DNA from: Phycisphaerae bacterium | GTDB taxonomy: Bacteria > Planctomycetota > Phycisphaerae > Sedimentisphaerales > UBA12454 | Direction of reading: 5' to 3' | Length of the DNA stretch: 64,000 nt | Assembly: GCA_041652575.1 (NCBI GenBank) | Contig: JBAZHC010000008.1 | Location: 65,968 to 129,967 of the forward strand | Shown: positions 7,349-15,723 of the stretch, one piece after another | Position numbering within the stretch: position 1 is the first letter of the stretch | How the letters are laid out: the number at the start of each line of letters is the position of its first letter | Notes under the pieces: model-generated | What the model saw: only the letters and a program-made list of their open reading frames with translations | Databases searched by the model: none | What the model was told of the DNA's origin: nothing | Made by a program: the position numbers and the translations under genes

Positions 7349-8350
7349 ATGGAAACGAAAAAAGATTTCTCAGAACAGATACTTGAAAAAGCGACATCCC
7401 TTTTCAAGCACATCGTTCTGCCGGAAGGCGGAGACACAAGAACAATAGAAGCAGCAAAAAAAATCGCCGACAGGAAAATGGCGAAAATTACCATTCTCGG
7501 CGATGAAAAACAAATCGGCGATGTGCTTAAAAGTATGGGGGCAAAAACAAACGACATCACAATCATCAATCCAAAAACCAGCAGCAAATTAAAAGACTAC
7601 GCTGAACAATTTTATCAGCTTCGCAAAAATAAAGGCGTTACGCCGGAAGCAGCCCTCGAAACAGTAAAAGACGAAGTCTATTTCGGGACAATGATGGTCA
7701 AAACCGATGAAGTTGACGGCCTCGTATCCGGTGCGGTACATTCGACACCTGATACCGTCCGCCCCGCTCTGCAAATCATTAAAGCTGCCAAAGGTATCGC
7801 GACGGTTTCGAGTATGTTCTTTATGACAAACAGCAAAATGACAATTCTATTTGCAGACTCCGGCCTGAATCAGGACCCTGACGCCGAACAGTTGGCAGAT
7901 ATCGCCATTACAACGGCAAGGACCGCGAAACAGTTCGGAATCGTTCCGAGAATCGCGATGCTCTCATATTCTACAAAAGGCTCCGCAAAAGGCACAGGCC
8001 CGGACAAAATGATAAAGGCAACTGAACTTGCTAAAGCCAAACTTGCCAGTGGGTTTGACGGCGAATATCAAATCGACGGCGAACTGCAATTCGATTCAGC
8101 CTTTGTGCCGAAAGTCGCAGCGAAAAAATGCCCGGACAGTCCCATTAAAGGCCAGGCCAATGTGTTTATATTCCCGGATTTGGGAGCAGGCAATATCTGT
8201 TACAAAATGACGGAAAGACTTGCCGGCCTGAACGCTTACGGCCCAATTTTGCAGGGAATCGCAAAGCCGGTTAACGATTTATCCCGCGGCTGCAACAGCG
8301 ATGATATCGTCGCAGCGGCAGCGATAACGGCCATCCAAACCTTAGGATAG
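7349..8350 (+). CDS. pta: Phosphate acetyltransferase
   Basis: Transfers the acetyl group between acetyl-CoA and phosphate, forming acetyl phosphate in acetate fermentation or uptake. The 333 residues correspond to the stand-alone catalytic domain without the regulatory extensions of long Pta. Landmarks are FKHIVLPEGGDTRTIEAA, the VDGLVSGAVHSTPDTVRPAL loop, the LSYSTKGSAKG segment, QFDSAFVP and FPDLGAGNICYKM. No acetate kinase gene is adjacent; the partner should be elsewhere on the chromosome. GGAAAAACC precedes the ATG, and the upstream space is occupied by a repeat palindrome rather than an obvious promoter. Confidence 0.93.
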   Translation: METKKDFSEQILEKATSLFKHIVLPEGGDTRTIEAAKKIADRKMAKITILGDEKQIGDVLKSMGAKTNDITIINPKTSSKLKDYAEQFYQLRKNKGVTPEAALETVKDEVYFGTMMVKTDEVDGLVSGAVHSTPDTVRPALQIIKAAKGIATVSSMFFMTNSKMTILFADSGLNQDPDAEQLADIAITTARTAKQFGIVPRIAMLSYSTKGSAKGTGPDKMIKATELAKAKLASGFDGEYQIDGELQFDSAFVPKVAAKKCPDSPIKGQANVFIFPDLGAGNICYKMTERLAGLNAYGPILQGIAKPVNDLSRGCNSDDIVAAAAITAIQTLG

Positions 8351-8362
8351 TCTTTTTATAAA

Positions 8363-8512
8363 TCGCTGATTACACGGATTATGCCAAAATAGGAAGCAAA
8401 GAAATGAGGAAACAAGGATGCAAGGACCAGTTTCGACCGTTTTCCTTACTTCTATACCTCTTTACTTCCTTACTTCATTTTAATCAATGGAATCAGCGTA
8501 ATCTGTGATTAA
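8363..8512. repeat. Dispersed-repeat mosaic with inverted arms
   Basis: The outer words CGCTGATTACACGGATTA and its relative near 8496-8512 (CAGCGTAATCTGTGATTA) are inverted with respect to each other. Inside them a purine-rich stretch (about 8390-8426, GGAAGCAAAGAAATGAGG) is mirrored by a pyrimidine-rich stretch (about 8444-8478). The same purine-rich word family reappears at 63632-63660. No gene is seen here. Confidence 0.6.
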
Positions 8513-8515
8513 AAT

Positions 8516-8896
8516 ATGACTCAACAAAAAAGATTTGTTGTTCAAAAGCATACCAAAGGTAGCGATATACATTGGGATTTGATGATTGAGGATGGCGATA
8601 AACTCAAAACCTGGCGGTTGGAAAACCCGCCTGAAAAATTATCAACAGAAAAAACCAAAGCAACCCCAATTGACGACCACGACAAAAAATTCCTCACCTA
8701 TCAGGGCCCTGTCAACAATGGCACAGGAACCGTTGAAATAGTCGATGAAGGATTTTGCATAATCGAATCTACAAGTGAAAATGAAATGAATATAAATTTT
8801 GACGGTAAAAAGCTGAAAAATAAATTTAGACTTTTCTGTCTGACGAATATTTGGTTCTTTGAGTCAATAACTACTTCGACTTCAAATACTCGTTAA
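8516..8896 (+). CDS. LigD-type 3'-phosphoesterase domain protein
   Basis: A 126-residue protein starting RFVVQKHTKGSDIHWDLMIEDGDKLKTW, which corresponds to the N-terminal half of the DNA ligase D phosphoesterase domain (PF13298): the VQKH and the HWDL motif supply the expected metal-binding histidines and aspartate. In LigD this domain trims 3' ends during non-homologous end joining. Here it stands alone, and no Ku, ligase or polymerase gene is nearby. The C-terminal part is less conserved and ends in a Ser/Thr-rich tail. Its 3' end overlaps the convergent nfnB gene by 26 bases. No clear ribosome-binding site is seen. Confidence 0.78.
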   Translation: MTQQKRFVVQKHTKGSDIHWDLMIEDGDKLKTWRLENPPEKLSTEKTKATPIDDHDKKFLTYQGPVNNGTGTVEIVDEGFCIIESTSENEMNINFDGKKLKNKFRLFCLTNIWFFESITTSTSNTR

Positions 8897-10343
8897 TCGC
8901 GGCGGCGGCGGTTCGACCCTGGCCCATAGCTAAAATTACTGTTGCGGCGCCTAAAACAATATCTCCGCCGGCGTAAACGCCCTCAAGCGAAGTTTTGCAG
9001 TTTTCATCAACTATTATATTACCCCACTTGTTCAGCGTCAGTCCGTCTGTTGTCTGGCCGATTAACGGATTTGCACCGTTGCCGATAGCGACAACCACGG
9101 TATCTACATCAATTATAAATTCAGAACCTTCAATCGGAACAGGTCTGCGTCTGCCTGATGCATCGGGTTCGCCAAGCTCGAATTTCAAACATTCTATTGC
9201 CGTTACTACGCCCTCTGCGTTGCCGATAATTTTTTTCGGATTGCGTAAAAGATGGAATTCAATTCCCTCTTCTTTTGCGTGGTGTACTTCCTCGACTCTT
9301 GCAGGCATTTCTTTTTCGCTTCTGCGGTAAACAAGATAGACCTTTTCAGCGCCGAGCCTTACAGCCGTTCTGGCCGAATCCATCGCGACGTTCCCGCCGC
9401 CGACGACCGCGACGCGTTTCGACATTGCGATTGGCGTATCGGCTCCTTTGCCGAAATCATAAGCACGCATAAGATTCGCTCTTGTCAGATATTCATTGGC
9501 GCTGTAAACGCCGACAAGGTGCTCGCCTTCAATGCCCATAAACATCGGCAGTCCCGCTCCGACGCCGACATAAACGGCATCGAAACCATCTTCTTCAATA
9601 AGCTGTTTTATGGTTTTTGTTCTGCCGACGACAAAATTGCGAACTATTTTAACGCCCATTTTTTCAAGCGTATCTATTTCTTCCTGCACAATCGCCTTTG
9701 GCAGACGAAATTCCGGAATGCCGTAAACCATCACGCCGCCGGTCTTGTGAAACGCCTCGAATACTGTTACATCGTGGCCTGCTCTGCGAACATCTGTAGC
9801 GACAACGATTCCGCCGGGGCCTGAACCGATGACGGCAACTTTTTTGCCTGTCGCCGCGGCAACTGCCGGGCTTGACTGGTCGTGCTGTTTTCTGCCCCAG
9901 TCTGAAACAAATCTTTCGAGCCTGCCGATAGAAACTGATTTTTCGACATCCTTGAATTTTTTGCCGACGGTGCACGGAAGCTGGCACTGAACTTCCTGCG
10001 GGCATACTCTTCCGCAAACGGCCGGAAGAAGAGAATTTTCCCTGATTATATCGAGAGCTTTTTGGAAATTGCCTTCGACTATTTCAGTGATGAACTCTTT
10101 TATCTTTATTCTTACCGGGCAGCCTTCGACGCAGGGAGCGTTTTTGCATTGCAGGCACCGCAGGGCTTCGAGACGAGCCTGGGTTTCTGTATATCCAAGC
10201 GCAACCTCGTTGACGTTCTTTCGCCGTTCTACTGAATCCTGCTGCGGCATCGGCTGGGGCGGGATATTGAACCTGTCGGATGGTTTTAATGTGCCGTCTT
10301 TATGTTTTTTCAAAAGCTCATCGAGTAATTGCTGCTGGTTCAA
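8871..10343 (-). CDS. nfnB: NfnB-like large subunit of NADH-dependent ferredoxin:NADP+ oxidoreductase
   Basis: A 490-residue flavoprotein of the GltD/GltA family. The N-terminal domain carries two sets of cysteines for [4Fe-4S] clusters (CLQCKNAPCVEGCP and CGRVCPQEVQCQLPC). Next comes a FAD-binding GSGPGG at about residue 176, and an NAD(P)H-binding GGGNVAMDSART segment near 316. In isolation it would be called glutamate synthase small subunit, but the gene just upstream encodes the matching NfnA subunit, so the pair is read as NfnAB, which couples NADPH, NADH and ferredoxin by electron bifurcation. The initiation codon appears to be TTG, with GGCGGGAT upstream. Confidence 0.87.
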   Translation of the reverse strand: MNQQQLLDELLKKHKDGTLKPSDRFNIPPQPMPQQDSVERRKNVNEVALGYTETQARLEALRCLQCKNAPCVEGCPVRIKIKEFITEIVEGNFQKALDIIRENSLLPAVCGRVCPQEVQCQLPCTVGKKFKDVEKSVSIGRLERFVSDWGRKQHDQSSPAVAAATGKKVAVIGSGPGGIVVATDVRRAGHDVTVFEAFHKTGGVMVYGIPEFRLPKAIVQEEIDTLEKMGVKIVRNFVVGRTKTIKQLIEEDGFDAVYVGVGAGLPMFMGIEGEHLVGVYSANEYLTRANLMRAYDFGKGADTPIAMSKRVAVVGGGNVAMDSARTAVRLGAEKVYLVYRRSEKEMPARVEEVHHAKEEGIEFHLLRNPKKIIGNAEGVVTAIECLKFELGEPDASGRRRPVPIEGSEFIIDVDTVVVAIGNGANPLIGQTTDGLTLNKWGNIIVDENCKTSLEGVYAGGDIVLGAATVILAMGQGRTAAAAINEYLKSK

Positions 10344-10380
10344 TTTATTATCCCGCCACAGAGTTAAATAATTTATTTTT

Positions 10381-10487
10381 AGCCACAGAGAACACAGAGT
10401 CCACAGAGATAATACTTTTATATACAGTGTAAATCCGTGTTCCGCCGCTGCGGAATCCGCGTCTGGAAATCACAGTGAAATTCCGTG
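10381..10487. repeat. CACAGAG-type repeat plus CCGCG-type repeat
   Basis: AGCCACAGAG, AACACAGAG and TCCACAGAG stand in tandem at 10381-10408. From 10431 follow words of the ATCCGTG/TCCGCG type, with a CGCCGCTGCGG core. The block separates nfnA from nfnB within what should be one operon. Confidence 0.75.
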
Positions 10488-11339
10488 TCATTTATCCAGT
10501 CCGATTTTACATTTATGTTTATATTCTTCCAGTGCCTGGGCTTCCTGTTTTTTATAAGCCTGCATACGTTTCATCATCAGGTCGAAATTCACCAGGTGTC
10601 CGTCGAACTCAGGCCCGTCGACGCAGACGAATTTTGTTTGCCCGCCGACTTCGACTCTGCATCCGCCGCACATTCCCGTTCCGTCAATCATAATCGTATT
10701 CAGCGAAACAACTGTCGGCACATCGTATTTTTTCGTAGTAGCACAGCAGAACTTCATCATTATCGCAGGGCCTATCGCGACAGCAAGGCCGGGCTTTGGC
10801 GCTGCCTGGCAGATTTCATCGAGCGGGCCTGTAACAAGCGCCTTTCTGCCGTAAGAGCCGTCATCGGTAACGATAATAATTTCATCGCTCACAGCTTTAA
10901 AATCTTCTTCGAGAATTAAAAGTTCTCTTGTTCTTGCGCCGAGGATGCTGATAACTTTATTGCCGGCTTTTTTCATCGCGGTCGCAATCGGCAGCAGCGG
11001 AGCGTTTCCGATTCCTCCACCGATGCAAACGACCGTTCCGAATTTTTCAACATGAGTAGGTTTTCCCAATGGGCCAAGTATATTTTCCACACTGTCGCCG
11101 ACCTTTAACTGGCCAAGTTCAACTGTACTTTTTCCTACAGCCTGCCAGATAAGACGGATTGTACCTTTTTTTGCATCTGCCCCGGCTATGGTCAGAGGAA
11201 TTCTTTCGCTGTACCCTCCGGCTAAACAGACAATTACAAACTGGCCCGGCCTGGCAGCCGCAGCAACCAATGGAGCCTCGATATCAGTCATATAGACATT
11301 AGGACATAACTGCTTTTTTGACAATAGCTTATGTGACAA
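10488..11339 (-). CDS. nfnA: NfnA-like small subunit (FAD/[2Fe-2S] ferredoxin-NADP+ reductase type)
   Basis: A 283-residue protein of the dihydroorotate-dehydrogenase electron-transfer/SudB family. The N-terminal FAD domain includes AARPGQFVIVCL and ERIPLTIAG. The NAD-binding part has CIGGGIGNAPLLPIA, and the C-terminal cysteine cluster (MCGGCRVEV with a further cysteine in KFVCVDGPEFDGH) binds a [2Fe-2S] centre. In Thermotoga and Clostridium the equivalent subunit binds NADH and pairs with the large flavoprotein. The pair supports an anaerobic metabolism that must balance ferredoxin, NADH and NADPH. A good promoter is seen upstream at 11379-11407. Confidence 0.87.
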   Translation of the reverse strand: MSHKLLSKKQLCPNVYMTDIEAPLVAAAARPGQFVIVCLAGGYSERIPLTIAGADAKKGTIRLIWQAVGKSTVELGQLKVGDSVENILGPLGKPTHVEKFGTVVCIGGGIGNAPLLPIATAMKKAGNKVISILGARTRELLILEEDFKAVSDEIIIVTDDGSYGRKALVTGPLDEICQAAPKPGLAVAIGPAIMMKFCCATTKKYDVPTVVSLNTIMIDGTGMCGGCRVEVGGQTKFVCVDGPEFDGHLVNFDLMMKRMQAYKKQEAQALEEYKHKCKIGLDK

Positions 11340-11378
11340 TTTAGCCGCCTTTCGCCCAGAATTAGTTTAAGAAGCGGG

Positions 11379-11407
11379 ATTATTGCCGATTTTGGGCAAT
11401 TGGTCAA
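11379..11407 (-). promoter_or_regulatory. Promoter of nfnAB with a palindromic spacer
   Basis: On the minus strand TTGACC and AATAAT are separated by 17 bases. The spacer and the edge of the -10 box form an inverted repeat, ATTGCC with GGCAAT around a six-base centre (about 11382-11400), which could be a repressor site. Consensus matching only. Confidence 0.5.
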
Positions 11408-11510
11408 GCAATTATACCACCTTTTTCACATCCTAACCTGCTGCAGAAAAAAGCCTTATTTTTGAGCCATTTTTCGATATTTTAACTTAAAAAATACTGT
11501 AAAAAAGTGC

Positions 11511-11539
11511 TTGCCGATTAGAAGTCTTTGCTGTATAGT
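11511..11539 (+). promoter_or_regulatory. Sigma-70-type promoter of the HU gene
   Basis: TTGCCG at 11511-11516 and TATAGT at 11534-11539 have a spacing of 17. The leader to the HU start codon is about 130 bases. The rest of the 332-base gap between the divergent nfnA and HU genes shows no gene. Confidence 0.55.
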
Positions 11540-11671
11540 GGTTTGCGGTTTTTGAAACTAATGAATCGTCAGCTTAATATTCGTAAATAAACTTGTTTTA
11601 AATTAAGGACTCTTTAAGAGCTTAAAAATAAATATCAATTCCTAATCCTGTCTGTTGATACGAGGTACACT

Positions 11672-11980
11672 ATGACAACAATAACGAAGAAAGAATTAAT
11701 TGACCGTATTGCGGAACAAACCCAGGCCAAAAGAGTTGTGGTCAAGCGGGTTGTTCAGTCGTTTCTCGATGAGATAATTTCAGAGCTCATCAAGAACAAC
11801 CGTCTTGAATTCCGCGACTTTGGTGTCTTTGAGGTTCGTACCCGCGAAGCGAGGGTAGCTCAGAATCCCAAAACACTCGAAAGAGTGGAAGTGCCCTCCA
11901 AGCGAACTGTAAAGTTCAAAATGGGTCGATTGATGAAGGAGAAGCTCGGCGGTAAAGTTTCTTCATCTCCGGGTGAATAA
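11672..11980 (+). CDS. HU/IHF family nucleoid protein
   Basis: A 102-residue histone-like DNA-bending protein. The typical plan is visible: two N-terminal helices (TKKELIDRIAEQTQ and VVKRVVQSFLDEIISELI), then the strand LEFRDFGVFEVRTREARVAQNPKT leading into the DNA-contacting arm, where the usual Asn-Pro is present (QNPKT), and the closing VKFKMGRLMKEKL. The C-terminus has a short extra tail (SSSPGE). GAGGTACACT precedes the ATG. The protein should act as a homodimer or with another HU subunit. Followed by a cold-shock gene, 100 bases downstream. Confidence 0.94.
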   Translation: MTTITKKELIDRIAEQTQAKRVVVKRVVQSFLDEIISELIKNNRLEFRDFGVFEVRTREARVAQNPKTLERVEVPSKRTVKFKMGRLMKEKLGGKVSSSPGE

Positions 11981-12021
11981 AAAATTATAACCGATATATT
12001 TCTACACGGTTTAAGATATAA

Positions 12022-12048
12022 TCAGGCCGGCTTTGGTTGGCGGCCTGA
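12022..12048 (+). terminator. Hairpin between HU and cold-shock genes
   Basis: An eight-base perfect stem (TCAGGCCG with CGGCCTGA) and a 11-base loop. There is no T-tract, so it may be an attenuating or stabilising hairpin in the leader of the cold-shock mRNA rather than a strong terminator. Confidence 0.4.
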
Positions 12049-12080
12049 AACCGAAGGGGGCAGTATAAAAAGGAGTTTCT

Positions 12081-12284
12081 ATGGCAGAGGGAGTTGTCAA
12101 ATGGTTTGACCCAAAAAAGGGTTATGGTTTCATAGACGGCAACGGTCAGCCGGATATATTTGTTCATCATACCGGCTTTAAGACCAAGGGCCTTAAAATC
12201 CTCAACCAGGGCGATAAAGTCAGCTTTGAAATAGCACAGGGTGAAAAAGGGCCGCGAGCCGAAGATGTGGCTCTTGTGGAATAA
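12081..12284 (+). CDS. Cold-shock protein (CspA family)
   Basis: A 67-residue single cold-shock domain. RNP1 appears as KGYGFI and RNP2 as DIFVHH, with VKWFDPKKGYGFI at the start and KVSFEIAQGEKGPRAEDV at the end. The protein binds single-stranded RNA and DNA and melts RNA structure at low temperature. Note that the usual NxxKGFGFI is here DPKKGYGFI. GGAG lies seven bases before the ATG. A further small hairpin (ACCCGTACCC with GGGTATTGGG, 12309-12332) follows the gene. Confidence 0.95.
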   Translation: MAEGVVKWFDPKKGYGFIDGNGQPDIFVHHTGFKTKGLKILNQGDKVSFEIAQGEKGPRAEDVALVE

Positions 12285-12400
12285 GTTACAGACGATTGGA
12301 TAGTTTTGACCCGTACCCGTAAGGGTATTGGGAAAAGTCCGACGGAATAAATTTTGTTTTATATAAAAGCTCGATTTCCGATATTTAACATCTGAAAGAA

Positions 12401-13051
12401 ATGAGCGAGGAGGAAATGGCATTTGTTGAATCGCAATCCGCTCTGAATTGCAGCGTGCTTGTACTAAACAAGCATTATATGCCGTTGCGCATCATAGACG
12501 TCAAAAGAGCGATGTGCATGCTGTGCAGGGAACTGGCAGAAGTCATATCTTACGAGCAAGGCCAGTATTACAACTACGATTTCGAAAGCTGGAGAGATAT
12601 TTGCCAGATAAAAAGGTCCTTTGAGCCAAACGAACATGACTGGATTACTACAGTTAATTTTTACATAGCCGTACCCAGAATCGTCAGACTGTTGTTCTAT
12701 GACCGTTTGCCGAGAAACGATGTCAAATTCAACAGGCGCAACATTTTTGCCCGCGACAGCAACAAATGCCAGTACTGCGGAAAAAAATTCCCGACAAGCG
12801 AATTGTCCCTCGACCATATTATACCGAGAAGTATGGGCGGAGGGGCGACATGGGAAAATCTTGTCTGTGCCTGTACCGATTGTAATGCCAAAAAAGGAGG
12901 CAGAACGCCCAGGCAGGCGGGAATGACTCTTGTCAGGCTGCCGGTAAAACCCAAACGCAACCCGACTGTTCACCTTCACCTGAGCCATCAAAGATATCAT
13001 AGCTGGAAGCAGTTCCTCGACCACGCATACTGGTCTGTCGAACTGACATAA
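12401..13051 (+). CDS. HNH endonuclease domain protein
   Basis: A 216-residue protein with a C-terminal HNH nuclease domain. Zinc ligands CQYCG and CACTDCN surround the catalytic SLDHIIPRSMGGGATWENL, followed by KKGGRTPRQAGM. The N-terminal half (VLVLNKHYMPLRIIDVKRAMCML) is conserved in a large family of such proteins in many phyla, usually on the chromosome and not linked to phages. Their substrate is unknown. Two starts are possible: ATG 12401 and ATG 12416. The strong AGGAGG lies between them, too close to the second, so the first is kept with some doubt. Confidence 0.88.
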   Translation: MSEEEMAFVESQSALNCSVLVLNKHYMPLRIIDVKRAMCMLCRELAEVISYEQGQYYNYDFESWRDICQIKRSFEPNEHDWITTVNFYIAVPRIVRLLFYDRLPRNDVKFNRRNIFARDSNKCQYCGKKFPTSELSLDHIIPRSMGGGATWENLVCACTDCNAKKGGRTPRQAGMTLVRLPVKPKRNPTVHLHLSHQRYHSWKQFLDHAYWSVELT

Positions 13052-13079
13052 AAAATATTTTTTCGTAAAAAGGAATTTT

Positions 13080-13697
13080 ATGAAAACACTTCTTTACATA
13101 AAAGCCTCCCCAAGAAACGAAAGAAGCCATTCGCATATAACGGCCGAGGCTTTTTTGTCTGCGTATCGGCAAAAAAATCCTCAGGATAAAATCGTGACAA
13201 TCGATTTGTTCAGGGAATCATTGCCGGAATTCGATAATTTCGCGGCAGAATCGAAATACGCAATTATGCACGGCAAAGAAAAAACCGCTGAGCAGTTGAA
13301 AAAATGGTCGCAGGTTGAAAAAGTAATCGAACAGTTCAAATCCGCTGACAAATATCTCGTATCAACGCCGATGTGGAACTTCGGAATCCCCTATAAACTC
13401 AAGCATTATCTCGATATTATCATTCAGCCCGGCTATACATTCACTGTAACAGACGCCGGCTATAAAGGCCTTGCCGGCGGAAAACCATTATGCGCAATTT
13501 ACGCTCGCGGAAGCAGTTATGACGAAAACTCCACGATGGATTTTCAGAAAAAATACCTCGATTTCATCTTTGGCTTCATCGGTTTTACAGACGTAAAATC
13601 GATAATCTGTCAGCCTATGCTTCTTGACGAAAAAACTGTAAGCGATGCACAGGCCAAAGCCGTCAGCCAGGCTGAAACTCTCGCACAAACATTCTAA
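13080..13697 (+). CDS. azoR: FMN-dependent NADH:quinone reductase / azoreductase
   Basis: A 205-residue flavodoxin-fold enzyme of the AzoR/AcpD family. It reduces quinones and azo compounds with two electrons from NADH and is thought to protect against quinone stress. The FMN phosphate loop SPRNERSHSH is at the N-terminus, MWNFGIPYKLKHYLD follows at the isoalloxazine site, and the third FMN contact is YARGSSYDE. An AAGGAATTTT ribosome-binding site precedes the ATG. It converges with the DAHP synthase gene. Confidence 0.92.
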   Translation: MKTLLYIKASPRNERSHSHITAEAFLSAYRQKNPQDKIVTIDLFRESLPEFDNFAAESKYAIMHGKEKTAEQLKKWSQVEKVIEQFKSADKYLVSTPMWNFGIPYKLKHYLDIIIQPGYTFTVTDAGYKGLAGGKPLCAIYARGSSYDENSTMDFQKKYLDFIFGFIGFTDVKSIICQPMLLDEKTVSDAQAKAVSQAETLAQTF

Positions 13698-13712
13698 AAC
13701 CAGGATTTGTTT

Positions 13713-14732
13713 TTAAACATCCCTGCCGATAGCCTGCGCTATGGCTTTAAGCTGTGGCATAAGTTCCGAAAGAGTTGCGGGAGTAATTGATTGCGCCCCG
13801 TCGCTCAATGCGTGTTCAGGGTCGGGGTGACACTCGATAAGCAAACCGTCAGCGCCTGCCGCTACTGCCGCCCTGCACATCGCCGGCACAAGATGCGCAT
13901 GACCTGTTCCGTGCGACGGGTCAACAACTACAGGCAGATGCGTCTTGTCTTTAAGCTCCGGCACAATCGCCAGCGCAAGAGTATTGCGGACATATTCCTC
14001 ATAAGTTCTTATTCCTCTTTCGCAGAGAATAACCTGAGAGTTCCCCGCGTTGATTATATACTCTGCGGCAAGTAAAAATTCATCGAGTTGAGCGCTCATC
14101 CCGCGTTTTAACAGCACCGGCTTTTTGACTTTTCCCAGCGCCTCGAGCAGCGGATAATGCTGCATATTTCTGGCGCCGATTTGCAGAACATCTACATATT
14201 CAGCGACAATATCAATATGTTCGACCGCAACAACTTCTGTAATCACAGCAAGACCGGTTTGCTTTTTAGCTTTTGCGAGAATTTTAAGTCCTTCCACGCC
14301 CAGTCCCTGAAAGCTGTAAGGACTCGTTCGCGGCTTGAATGCCCCCGCCCGAAGCCCGATACAGCCGGCAGCAGCGACTTTTTCAGCAGTCTGCATAAGC
14401 TGTTTTTCATTTTCGACAGAACACGGCCCTGCTATTACGCCTATTTTTTTACCTCCCATAGGAAAAGCATTTGCGCCGATTTTTATTTGTGAATATTCCC
14501 TTTTAACTTCTCTTGAGGCGATTTTATATGGCGCAAGTATCGGCACAATGCGTTCGACATTCGGAGCATTCTCAATTGCTCCTTTGTCAACCATCCGTTT
14601 GTCGCCAAGACAGGCTATAACCGTCCTGTTTGTGCCGACTATTATATGTTCTTTTAAGCCGAATTCATTTACCAGTTCCACGACATGTCGAACATCCTGC
14701 TCAGTTGCGACTGGTTTCATTACAATTATCAT
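13713..14732 (-). CDS. aroF: 3-deoxy-7-phosphoheptulonate synthase (DAHP synthase, type I beta)
   Basis: Condenses phosphoenolpyruvate and erythrose 4-phosphate in the first step of aromatic amino-acid synthesis. The 339 residues include an N-terminal ferredoxin-like regulatory domain of about 65 residues (MIIVMKPVATEQDVRHVV) and the barrel with IAGPCSVENEKQL, RAGAFKPRTSPYSFQGLG, KPVLLKRGM, ILCERGIRTYE, and VVDPSHGTGH. This layout is the Thermotoga/Bacillus type. The N-terminal domain usually binds the aromatic end product for feedback control. The gene overlaps the end of nnrD by four bases, so the two are probably translated in a coupled way. Confidence 0.95.
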   Translation of the reverse strand: MIIVMKPVATEQDVRHVVELVNEFGLKEHIIVGTNRTVIACLGDKRMVDKGAIENAPNVERIVPILAPYKIASREVKREYSQIKIGANAFPMGGKKIGVIAGPCSVENEKQLMQTAEKVAAAGCIGLRAGAFKPRTSPYSFQGLGVEGLKILAKAKKQTGLAVITEVVAVEHIDIVAEYVDVLQIGARNMQHYPLLEALGKVKKPVLLKRGMSAQLDEFLLAAEYIINAGNSQVILCERGIRTYEEYVRNTLALAIVPELKDKTHLPVVVDPSHGTGHAHLVPAMCRAAVAAGADGLLIECHPDPEHALSDGAQSITPATLSELMPQLKAIAQAIGRDV

Positions 14733-15601
14733 TTTTTGTCTCCCATAACGGCCTTAAAAGCCTGCGGCAGATAATCCATAATATCCGTCGCGATTAAACT
14801 TATCTGACATTTCTCTTCCGCCGCCAAATCGCCGGCAAGACCGTGAACATAAACTCCCGACACCGAAGCGTCAAAATTATCGAATCCCTGTCCGCACATC
14901 GCGGCAATTATTCCCGTAAGCACATCGCCGGCCCCCGCCGTCGCCATTCCCGGATTGCCTGTAGTGTTAACATAAATTTTTTCAGCATCGGCAACTACCG
15001 TTTCGTGTCCTTTCAGCACAACAACAGCCTTGGCCGCTTTAGCAAATTCAGCAGCTACAGCTCCCCTGTCCACAGGCTCCGGTTTTCGCAAAAGTCCGTC
15101 CCAAAGTCTTTTCATTTCGCCCGGATGAGGTGTGAGGATAAGATTTGCTTTATTAATATCAGGCCAGTTTTTCAAAGCGGCAAGATTATTCAGTCCATCG
15201 GCGTCAATCAAAAGTCTCAACCCTTCCAGCCGCAGGAGATTTTCGAGTACTGCTTTTACGCCATTGGCAACGCCGACGCCCGGCCCAAATGCAACGATAT
15301 CATTTTCCTCGACAGCTTTCAAAACCGCATCAATTGCTTTTGCACCGATTTTGCCAGACGAATCTTCAGCCAGAGAAATTGTCGTATAACAGGGTTCGAT
15401 AGCCGCCACAATCGGCAATATACTTTGCGGCACAGCGACTCTGACAAGGCCGGCACCGCTTCGCAGCGCGCTTTTGCCGGCAATTGCCGCAGCACCGCTG
15501 AAACCGACACTGCCCGCTATTATGCAAACCTTTCCGAAATCGCCCTTATGAGTATCAATCGCTCTTGGTTTTATCTTCGGGATATTTTTTATTATCTGCA
15601 T
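14729..15601 (-). CDS. nnrD: ADP/ATP-dependent NAD(P)H-hydrate dehydratase
   Basis: YjeF C-terminal, ribokinase-like enzyme that removes water from S-NAD(P)HX in nucleotide repair and cooperates with the epimerase NnrE (5240-5941). Clear motifs are HKGDFGKVCIIAGSVGFSGAA, LTPHPGEMKRL, and the catalytic NPGMATAGAGDVLTGIIAAM with the essential aspartate. The frame is open twelve codons further upstream, but AAAGGAG sits six bases before the ATG at 15601, which decides the start. It forms a translationally coupled pair with the aroF gene. Confidence 0.93.
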   Translation of the reverse strand: MQIIKNIPKIKPRAIDTHKGDFGKVCIIAGSVGFSGAAAIAGKSALRSGAGLVRVAVPQSILPIVAAIEPCYTTISLAEDSSGKIGAKAIDAVLKAVEENDIVAFGPGVGVANGVKAVLENLLRLEGLRLLIDADGLNNLAALKNWPDINKANLILTPHPGEMKRLWDGLLRKPEPVDRGAVAAEFAKAAKAVVVLKGHETVVADAEKIYVNTTGNPGMATAGAGDVLTGIIAAMCGQGFDNFDASVSGVYVHGLAGDLAAEEKCQISLIATDIMDYLPQAFKAVMGDKK

Positions 15602-15723
15602 ATAAACTCCTTTATCGAAACATTTTACATATAACACAAGGTATGGTCAATAAAAGAATTGACATCAATAGATGAGTTGACATATTGTTTATTTATCTAT
15701 TCTTAAGATAGAAAGGCTTGACC

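Noticed and set aside
8871..10343. Glutamate synthase small subunit (GltD) as name for the flavoprotein
   Set aside because: The adjacent NfnA-type gene and missing GltB make NfnB the better reading, although GltA-like activity cannot be excluded.
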